Source: Anaerovorax odorimutans DSM 5092 (GTDB lineage Bacteria > Bacillota > Clostridia > Peptostreptococcales > Anaerovoracaceae). Taken from it: 33,587 nucleotides of DNA. This document shows positions 28,501 through 33,587 of this stretch, one piece after another; the stretch's first letter is position 1; the number at the start of each line of letters is the position of its first letter. The DNA lies in assembly GCF_000426305.1 (NCBI RefSeq), contig NZ_AUFC01000032.1, forward strand, positions 1 to 33,587. Reading direction: 5' to 3'. The notes under the pieces are model-generated. The model saw only the letters and a list, made by a program, of their open reading frames with translations, was not told where the DNA came from and did no database searches. A program made the position numbers and the translations under genes.

Positions 28501-28731
28501 TTATTTCTTAATCATCTCAAAAACTTCGCTTGTCGATAATTCCACCTTACTACCCCAGCGGATTACCGTTCCGTCCGTTTCCACCCGCCGAAAGAACGCC
28601 GCGTCTTTGAGCAGGCCGAAGCGGATGGTTTCAAGCTTCGGCTTTAAATTTAGCGTGATGCTACCGCCGTTTGTAAGCGATACCTCAAGCTGATAATCTT
28701 CTCTCGGATGCACTTCTTTTATCTCTGCCAT
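28501..28731 (-). CDS. DUF2442-family small protein (76 aa)
   Basis: The protein starts MAEIKEVHPREDYQLEVSL and continues through NGGSITLNLKPKLE, FGLLKDAAFFRRVE and TVIRWGSKVELSTSEVFEMI. This matches the layout of DUF2442: an opening V-P-DY-L strand, a central L-D-F segment, and a closing I-W...D-L-S--L helix. It is probably cytoplasmic (no signal peptide). The ATG at 28731 has GGGAGTG 7 bases upstream. The longer frame to 28770 would start inside the upstream hairpin and is rejected. It lies between regulator 2 and the SLH gene, 18 bp before the latter. Members are often found beside other small proteins in toxin-antitoxin-like pairs; here no DUF4160-type partner is present. The molecular function is unknown. 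Confidence 0.8.
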   Translation of the reverse strand: MAEIKEVHPREDYQLEVSLTNGGSITLNLKPKLETIRFGLLKDAAFFRRVETDGTVIRWGSKVELSTSEVFEMIKK

Positions 28732-28788
28732 ATAATCACTCCCTGTAACAAAAAAATAACCACTATACAAATTGTACAGTGGTTATTT
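28696..28788 (-). repeat. Direct repeat, copy B (partner at 21301-21389)
   Basis: This is the intact copy of the repeat: the first codons and ribosome site of the DUF2442 gene plus the upstream hairpin. It differs from copy A by scattered substitutions and a 3-base indel. Confidence 0.75.
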
Positions 28789-28790
28789 TT
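28750..28790 (-). terminator. Hairpin/terminator between regulator 2 and DUF2442
   Basis: AATAACCACTGTAC / GTATAGTGGTTATT forms a 14-bp perfect stem with a 5-base loop. T tracts flank it on both strands, so it can act in either direction. It lies between the regulator stop (28829) and the DUF2442 ribosome site. No promoter is obvious between it and DUF2442, so it may be an attenuator rather than a full stop. Confidence 0.75.
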
Positions 28791-28796
28791 CCGTGT

Positions 28797-28817
28797 AACC
28801 TACCCATCGGGTAGGTT
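28797..28817. promoter_or_regulatory. Perfect 9-bp palindrome after regulator 2
   Basis: AACCTACCC-ATC-GGGTAGGTT is a perfect inverted repeat with a 3-base loop, 11 bases past the regulator 2 stop and just before the terminator-like hairpin. It has no adjoining T tract. It could be an operator, an RNA stabilising hairpin or an anti-terminator element. Confidence 0.5.
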
Positions 28818-28828
28818 TCAGGAATTTT

Positions 28829-31315
28829 TTATTCGTTTAAGGTCTGAAAATACTGCCTCAGCAGGGCACGGCTGCTGATCGACAGCTTTGTAAACACAGA
28901 TTTCAGCGTAAATTTCACCGTGTTAGCCGAGATGAAAAGCTTGTCCGCAATCTCTTTGTTGGTCAGCCCTCCGGCGGCCAATCGAGCAACTTCAGATTCA
29001 CGGCTCGTGAGCTCCGGCTTCTCCGCATTAAAATACGTCTGTTTGATTTTCTTTTTTGCAGAGGTATAGATTTCATACAGCTCCAGTATCTTCTGTGCCT
29101 GCTCCCGATAAGCGCTCTGCATGATGAGCTCACGGAGCAACGGCTCAATATAATCACCGTTTTCCACAAAAGGCATATAGAGGCTATCTGGCATGGCGAT
29201 ATCCATAGCTTTTTTGAGACTTTCACGGGCCTCGGTGTATCTATGGATTTTCCGGTTTGCCGCCGCTAAATAGATATAGGTATAGATGACACTCAGCAGG
29301 TTTGGATAAAACGATGCGGTCTCCAGAAAGTAATCCGCGCTGCCCAAAAGTTCGGTATACTGTCCATTAATCAGTAAAACTCTGCCATAGATGATATTAA
29401 ACATGGCAAAGGAAGCATGCAGTAGCCGGATATCTCCGCTTTCTGGACGGGCCAGACTTTCTGGTATTTTATATTTCTGATCAAGCTGAGCATAAAAGCT
29501 CATTTCGCATAACTCCACCTTATGTAGATACTGATACTCGACCCGAGCCGACATATCTTCGCGCATCTCGGCCAGAACGTGAAACATATGCGCAAAATCA
29601 CCCTTCATCCAATCAACGCGTATTTGCAGAAACATAGCGGCCAGCGCTATCCCCCACTGTCCGGTAGGTCGGGCTTTATGAAGTGCCTTGTTCAGCGCAA
29701 TCTCAGAACTGATGAAATCGCCCGTATTGTAATACCATTCTGCTTCCATCATGTATTCGCCGCCGCTGCTGTGACCGTTGGTCAAACGTCGATAGCACGG
29801 TAGGCCGTTTTTTAAATCCGTCAGATTCTCCCCAAGCTTCCCACTTTCCCTATAGTAAAGGTATAATACGGAAGGCGAGCCATGTGTCCAATCCACATCA
29901 ACATTAAAAATAGATGTAGACCTACCCAGAAGCTGCCAAGCTGTTTTAAAATGAGAATCCATTTTTTTAAGATTGTTAAAGGCCGCAATACCCAACAAAA
30001 TTTGGAGCTCCCCTAAAAGTTCTTGGCGCTGCATATCATTGAGGCTATCGTCCCTATTAATGTTTTCGGAAACTTCTCCACAAACTCGACCAAATACCTG
30101 AAACTCATTGTGAAGAATCAGATGAATAGAAAGTATCAACAACGCATAATGGTGTCGCCTTTTGATTTCCACCGGGCATTCTTCCAAGTACTTGCGCAGT
30201 GTTTTCATATTCTGCCATGTAAAGGTTTTTGCCTTCTCTTCTTCTATGGACAGCAGAATGCTTTCAAAGTCTCCGCAGGCGTAACAGAACTGTCGGGCAG
30301 CAGTATATTCACGGTTTTTTAAATACCATGCCGCCGCCTTACGGTATAGGTCATTTTTAAAATCCGAGCCTCTGTTTTCCATAACCTCAAGGAGATAATC
30401 TCTGAATAAGCTGTGGATCTGATAGGTTTTGAAACGGCTATCGTAGCTGACAAAGGCATTTTTACCAACAATAACTGCAAGCATTTTAGCGACGTCCTTG
30501 TCTCCCCATATGTACGCTGCCTGCTGCTGCGTAAATTTATCAAATATAGATAGCTTTATGCTAAACTCTTTTAATTCGCCGGACAATGGGGCATAAACCG
30601 TTTTTTCAATCAGCTTATATATACTGTCAGGTGGCTGAAGTATACCGTCTTCAATGAAGCTAAGCAGCATGAGATACAACGCACTGATCCAGCCCTCCGT
30701 CGTGGAATAAAGCTGCTGGGCCTGCGTTTCGCTGATAGACACACCGCACACCCTATAATATTCCATGATGTCCTCCTGATTCAGTTCAAAGTTCTCCTGT
30801 GTGATGTGATACAGCAGGCCTTTAAGAGATAATTCTTCTAACCTTTGAAAATTAGTATAACGCTGATTAAGCACTATATAAAGATTTTTAACTTCATTTT
30901 CAATCAGTGCTGTCAAGAATTTATCTATCTCCGGTCTGTCTAGAAGATGGTAGTCATCGATAACCAAAACACATTTGTGGGAGAACTCAATAGTGTTCAG
31001 CAGCTTCAACGCCTCCCGTATAGATACTGTGTCGCTTGGTAGTCCGAGATGAAGAAAACTTCTTTTCAGATCATCTTTCAGCTCCCCGAACAGCTGAGCG
31101 AATGATTCCCAAAAATTATCTGTTGAGTTGTCATATACCTTCAACCAGAGCACTTCGGCTTCCGACTCGTTTAAGAAGTGTTTAACAGCGGTGGTTTTTC
31201 CGTAGCCCATGGGCGCTTCCACAATTGTCAAAGGATGATTCCAAATACCAGTTAGCTTTTTCAAAAGCTGCGGTACAAAATATAGCCTTTTCGTATTATA
31301 TTTTTTCGTGCTCAA
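28829..31315 (-). CDS. MalT/LuxR-type ATP-dependent transcriptional regulator (828 aa), regulator 2
   Basis: This is a STAND-type activator. Walker A is APMGYGKTT at about 34-42, Walker B is VLVIDDYHLL and TEGWISALYL follows. A helical TPR-like sensor region spans about residues 330-750. The LuxR helix-turn-helix at the C-terminus reads LTSRESEVARLA, TNKEIADKLFISANTVKFTL. The start is a TTG at 31315 with GAGGGTG about 7 bases upstream; no better ATG is available before Walker A. It is paralogous to the regulator at 18325-20865. It lies immediately upstream of DUF2442 and the 2341-aa SLH gene on the same strand, so local control of that cassette is likely (inference). Base composition is richer in G+C than the ATP-grasp gene beyond the IS remnant. 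Confidence 0.9.
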   Translation of the reverse strand: MSTKKYNTKRLYFVPQLLKKLTGIWNHPLTIVEAPMGYGKTTAVKHFLNESEAEVLWLKVYDNSTDNFWESFAQLFGELKDDLKRSFLHLGLPSDTVSIREALKLLNTIEFSHKCVLVIDDYHLLDRPEIDKFLTALIENEVKNLYIVLNQRYTNFQRLEELSLKGLLYHITQENFELNQEDIMEYYRVCGVSISETQAQQLYSTTEGWISALYLMLLSFIEDGILQPPDSIYKLIEKTVYAPLSGELKEFSIKLSIFDKFTQQQAAYIWGDKDVAKMLAVIVGKNAFVSYDSRFKTYQIHSLFRDYLLEVMENRGSDFKNDLYRKAAAWYLKNREYTAARQFCYACGDFESILLSIEEEKAKTFTWQNMKTLRKYLEECPVEIKRRHHYALLILSIHLILHNEFQVFGRVCGEVSENINRDDSLNDMQRQELLGELQILLGIAAFNNLKKMDSHFKTAWQLLGRSTSIFNVDVDWTHGSPSVLYLYYRESGKLGENLTDLKNGLPCYRRLTNGHSSGGEYMMEAEWYYNTGDFISSEIALNKALHKARPTGQWGIALAAMFLQIRVDWMKGDFAHMFHVLAEMREDMSARVEYQYLHKVELCEMSFYAQLDQKYKIPESLARPESGDIRLLHASFAMFNIIYGRVLLINGQYTELLGSADYFLETASFYPNLLSVIYTYIYLAAANRKIHRYTEARESLKKAMDIAMPDSLYMPFVENGDYIEPLLRELIMQSAYREQAQKILELYEIYTSAKKKIKQTYFNAEKPELTSRESEVARLAAGGLTNKEIADKLFISANTVKFTLKSVFTKLSISSRALLRQYFQTLNE

Positions 31316-31359
31316 AAAATCACCCTCATTCTTTCGTTTTCAAGTTAAACTTTTTATAA

Positions 31360-31365
31360 ATTATA
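31360..31365 (-). promoter_or_regulatory. Possible -10 element of regulator 2
   Basis: TATAAT lies on the minus strand about 45 bases before the TTG start. The region expected to hold the -35 has only a weak match, so this may be an activator-dependent promoter. Confidence 0.35.
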
Positions 31366-31466
31366 CTATATCATAATCTGCAAAGTTCGTAAATGAAACC
31401 CCAGCCTACTTAAAATGAGATTCAGCCAGAAGCCAAGTATGCAAAATAAATAAAGTATGGAGAACT

Positions 31467-31556
31467 GGTTCTATAATTTTTATAGGGGTAAATAGAAAAA
31501 AAGAAAGGTTCCATAATTTTGGGTTCTATAATTTTTGTGGGGGTAAATAGAAAAAA
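31467..31556 (+). repeat. Repeated ISL3-type left termini
   Basis: Two full copies (31467-31500 and 31522-31556) share GGTTCTATAATTTTT, then TAGGGG or GTGGGG, then GTAAATAGAAAAA. A partial third copy (GGTTCCATAATTTTG) lies at 31507-31521. The last full copy leads straight into the transposase start. Together they look like nested or duplicated IS ends. The stretch 31366-31466 between here and the regulator promoter shows nothing else I recognise. Confidence 0.6.
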
Positions 31557-31621
31557 AAGACATAACATAAACTCTGTTTTATGATTAAAGTGACTAAACC
31601 AATCATGAAAGGAGTTATGTT

Positions 31622-31804
31622 ATGTCTATAAATAATAATATCAAATTTTTACTAGATTTAGAAGAAGAAAATATTGTAGAGAATAATTTTCTTCGTAACG
31701 ATTATGTTGTCCTTAAAAATGGAGTTACCGCTAAGAGCGCTAGAAGCTACCATCAAACTGTCAGGTTGACTCATACAAATTACCGCTCTACTCCTTCGTA
31801 CTAA
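31622..31804 (+). pseudogene. ISL3-family transposase, N-terminal remnant
   Basis: An ATG with AAAGGAG upstream opens a frame MSINNNIKFLLDLEEENI followed by VVLKNGVTAK. This resembles the N-terminus of ISL3-family transposases, which open with a short helix of this type before a zinc-finger region. After about 38 codons (near 31736) the frame runs into unrelated sequence and ends at 31804, overlapping the end of the convergent ATP-grasp gene. The zinc finger and the catalytic core are absent. Family assignment is moderate because so little remains. Confidence 0.6.
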
Positions 31805-32945
31805 CTCTATATTCCAACAAATTTGATTGTAGTATTTGATCCAATTCACTTTCGTTACCATTACTAGTTTCAGTAAACAGAAATGCAAAAAGACCAAGTG
31901 CAGGATTAGATACTTTTCTAACAGCTAATACATGTTCAAAGTTTGTATATAGCTTATTATAATTAAATGCTTCTGACGGTAATTCTTCTCCACCCTTGTC
32001 TAATAATATCATGCTGTAAATTTTACCTTTTTTCTCTTTTATAATGCTAGCAAAATCAGGGCGTAGTTGGTTCATATAACATTCAATTGTGTTGATGCCA
32101 TATGCATAATAAGCAATATCCGTGGTACACAATCCAGCAAACCGTAAAGGGTTAAATTCAATAGGCACAATCTGCTCCCCATCGGTTCTGATTTCTACAT
32201 GCATTGGAAAGTCACGAACCATAAGTTTTTGATTTATACGTTTTAAAAACTGTGTAAATTTCATTAAATATTCTTCTATTATCTTTGCACTTGTGTAATA
32301 AATACGGTCGCTTACATCATCGTGAGAAGCAAATCGATGAGTTAAAATATTTAGAATAACTGGCTCTCCTTGAACATCATAGTATGCATCAATAGCAAAC
32401 TCTGCTCCCTTAATATATTTTTCAAGAATAAAACTTGAACCTATCACGCTTCCTGAAAAATTCTTGTTCCACTGCTTTTGATGTTCTTCAATATCATTAA
32501 GCGCTTTTTGATAATCTTCTGGCGTAAAGATTGTATATACACCCACGCTGTAAAATCCAACAGCGGGTTTTAGAACCGCAGGAAGTTTGACTATGGAAAT
32601 ATCAAATGTCTTTAATTCTTCTAAATCCATCTCATAAAAATACAGATCAGGATATAGGTCTGCAGTAACTCTACGAAAGCCTGCTTTGTCTTTCATTACG
32701 TCAATTTTTCTCACCAATTCACAGCCGGACAAATTTTTATAAATCCAGTCTAGTGCATTTTCTGAAATTGTGTAGAAACGTTCCCCCTTACGACCTCTTT
32801 CTGCTGCATCTTTCTCTGAAATTAGATTTAGGCCATAGTCAGTACCATACTTTTTAACAAAATCGTTTTCCAACACAGGTTGTTGACTGTTTTTCAAATA
32901 TTCCAGCGTTTGTTCTGAAATATATGGCTCTTCTAAAATAATCAT
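31788..32945 (-). CDS. ATP-grasp domain protein (385 aa)
   Basis: This is a cytoplasmic ATP-dependent carboxylate ligase-like protein. The ATP-grasp signatures are the nucleotide loop LKPAVGFYSVGVY (about 125-137), the hinge/adenine segment ILEKYIKGAEFAID (about 173-186), HVEIR (249-253) and the metal-binding EFNPLRFAG (263-271), so the fold appears complete. The N-terminal 120 residues would be the pre-ATP-grasp part, with no family I can name. The C-terminal 90 residues are also unassigned. The ATG at 32945 is preceded by AGGAGA. It stands alone between the IS remnant and the rRNA operon tail. The substrate cannot be told; peptide-like or amino-acid ligation is the usual chemistry of such proteins. 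Confidence 0.85.
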   Translation of the reverse strand: MIILEEPYISEQTLEYLKNSQQPVLENDFVKKYGTDYGLNLISEKDAAERGRKGERFYTISENALDWIYKNLSGCELVRKIDVMKDKAGFRRVTADLYPDLYFYEMDLEELKTFDISIVKLPAVLKPAVGFYSVGVYTIFTPEDYQKALNDIEEHQKQWNKNFSGSVIGSSFILEKYIKGAEFAIDAYYDVQGEPVILNILTHRFASHDDVSDRIYYTSAKIIEEYLMKFTQFLKRINQKLMVRDFPMHVEIRTDGEQIVPIEFNPLRFAGLCTTDIAYYAYGINTIECYMNQLRPDFASIIKEKKGKIYSMILLDKGGEELPSEAFNYNKLYTNFEHVLAVRKVSNPALGLFAFLFTETSNGNESELDQILQSNLLEYRVSTKE

Positions 32946-32976
32946 TTAATTTCTCCTGTCAAAATAAAACTTATAA

Positions 32977-33010
32977 ATAACCATAGCATTCAAAATTTTG
33001 ATAACCATAG
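32977..33010 (-). promoter_or_regulatory. Direct repeat CTATGGTTAT x2 upstream of the ATP-grasp gene
   Basis: Two exact 10-base direct repeats (33010-33001 and 32986-32977 on the minus strand) start 24 bases apart, 30-65 bases before the ATG. They could be binding sites for a regulator. The rest of 32946-33163 has no gene I can support. Confidence 0.3.
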
Positions 33011-33163
33011 ATACCTGACTGGGAAGCCCTCCCGAATATCTCACCGTATGTTATGGCTTTTCTTTTCACTCTCATTTTGAGTCAGTGCACAATAAACTTG
33101 ATGAAATGCTATACGGCAAAAAATCTAATTATTCGTCTTATTCTAATAAAACTTAATATATTC

Positions 33164-33192
33164 AAAAGAGCAAGCATAATGCTTGCTCTTTT
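33164..33192 (-). terminator. Terminator of the rRNA/tRNA operon
   Basis: AAAAGAGCAAGCA-TTA-TGCTTGCTCTTTT on the minus strand is a perfect 13-bp stem with a 3-base loop and a T-rich end. It lies just after tRNA-Leu and ends the 23S-5S-tRNA transcript. Confidence 0.9.
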
Positions 33193-33199
33193 GTGTATT

Positions 33200-33282
33200 T
33201 GGTGCGCGTGGAGGGACTTGAACCCCCACGGTCGCCCGCTAGATCCTAAGTCTAGTGCGTCTGCCAATTCCGCCACACGCGC
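33200..33282 (-). tRNA. tRNA-Leu (anticodon UAG)
   Basis: Acceptor arms GCGCGTG and CACGCGC pair over 7 bp. The anticodon arm is CTAGA-CTTAGGA-TCTAG with anticodon TAG. There is an extended variable arm typical of class II tRNA-Leu and a GGTTCAAGT T-loop. A CCA end is encoded (33202-33200). Confidence 0.95.
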
Positions 33283-33288
33283 ATGAAA

Positions 33289-33363
33289 TGGTGACTCCAC
33301 CGGGAATCGAACCCGGGTTACCGCCGTGAAAGGGCGGTGTCTTGACCGCTTGACCATGGAGCC
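33289..33363 (-). tRNA. tRNA-Glu (anticodon UUC)
   Basis: The acceptor starts GGCTCCA and closes with TGGAGTC (one G-T pair). The anticodon arm is CCGCC-CTTTCAC-GGCGG with anticodon TTC, and the T arm contains GGTTCGATTCC. A CCA end is encoded. It lies 6 bases from tRNA-Leu and about 45 bases after 5S rRNA. Confidence 0.95.
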
Positions 33364-33407
33364 ATATATGGGGAAAAGTATTTTTTTACTCTTCCCATTT
33401 TTACTAA

Positions 33408-33523
33408 ACTGGCAACGTCCTACTTTCCCAGGCAGCTTCCCGCCAAGTATCATCAGCGCTAATGAGCTTAACTACTGTGTTCGAGATGGGAACAGGTGTG
33501 ACCTCATCGCTATTATTACCAGA
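33408..33523 (-). rRNA. rrf: 5S ribosomal RNA
   Basis: The minus strand carries the conserved 5S blocks GGTCACACCTGTTCCCATC, CGAACACAGTAGTTAAGC and GGGAAAGTAGGACGTTGCCAG. The ends CTGGTAA and TTGCCAG pair as helix I. The length is about 116 bases. The 64 bases beyond it (33524-33587) are the spacer toward a 23S gene outside the window. Confidence 0.93.
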
Positions 33524-33587
33524 TCTTCGCTTGTTAATTTTTCATATTACTTTGTTGCTAACTTCTTTCAGCCTCAATCATGTATGT

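Noticed and set aside
28732-28770. ATG at 28770 as start of the DUF2442 gene
   Set aside because: It lies inside the terminator stem and has no ribosome site, while the ATG at 28731 has GGGAGTG and matches the family start.
33109-33453. A 114-residue frame across the tRNA and 5S genes
   Set aside because: The peptide (RVAELADALDLGSSGRPWG and similar) is the usual false translation of tRNA-Leu and tRNA-Glu.

Overview
The window looks like the chromosome of a low-GC Gram-positive anaerobe (Bacillota, probably class Clostridia). The evidence is strong AGGAGG-type ribosome binding sites, AT-rich intergenic DNA, S-layer homology (SLH) surface anchors, rod-like giant secreted proteins, IS256 and ISL3 insertion-sequence remnants, and the 5S end of an rRNA operon followed by tRNA-Glu and tRNA-Leu. 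I cannot name the species. Every gene I accept is on the minus strand except the ISL3 transposase remnant.

Layout, in plus coordinates. 1-298 is the 5' end of an IS256-family element that has cut into a repeat-containing secreted protein gene (266-1207). 1526-2425 is a small secreted subtilisin-like protease without a visible propeptide. 2509-17673 is a two-gene operon for giant secreted proteins: a 2820-aa protein with no visible anchor, followed 12 bp later by a 2229-aa protein with three C-terminal SLH repeats. Upstream of that operon is an 846-aa MalT/LuxR-type ATP-dependent regulator (18325-20865). 21457-31315 is a second module, visibly richer in G+C: another MalT/LuxR-type regulator of 828 aa, a small DUF2442 gene, and a 2341-aa SLH protein built from four long repeats and ending in SLH, cell-wall-binding and LysM parts. 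31467-31740 holds ISL3 ends and the start of an ISL3 transposase. 31788-32945 encodes an ATP-grasp enzyme. 33164-33523 is the tail of an rRNA operon: 5S, tRNA-Glu, tRNA-Leu and terminator.

How it may work together (inference): the same arrangement occurs twice, a large STAND/LuxR regulator, then a strong hairpin with ACTRTAC-type arms, then giant SLH surface protein gene(s) in the same direction. This suggests cognate regulator/surface-layer cassettes. A decayed copy of the DUF2442 start plus the hairpin lies beyond the second SLH gene, so the locus probably once held a longer tandem array of such cassettes.

The most interesting signal is inside the 2341-aa protein. Its four repeats are nearly the same, except for one short block that is scrambled in each copy. 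The block sits between an R-x-[YG]-x3-R-x-W motif and a conserved [GS]-x-RPALEIL motif, and most of its codons are of NNY type. This resembles the variable face of C-type-lectin/FGE-like domains, but no reverse transcriptase or template repeat is in the window.
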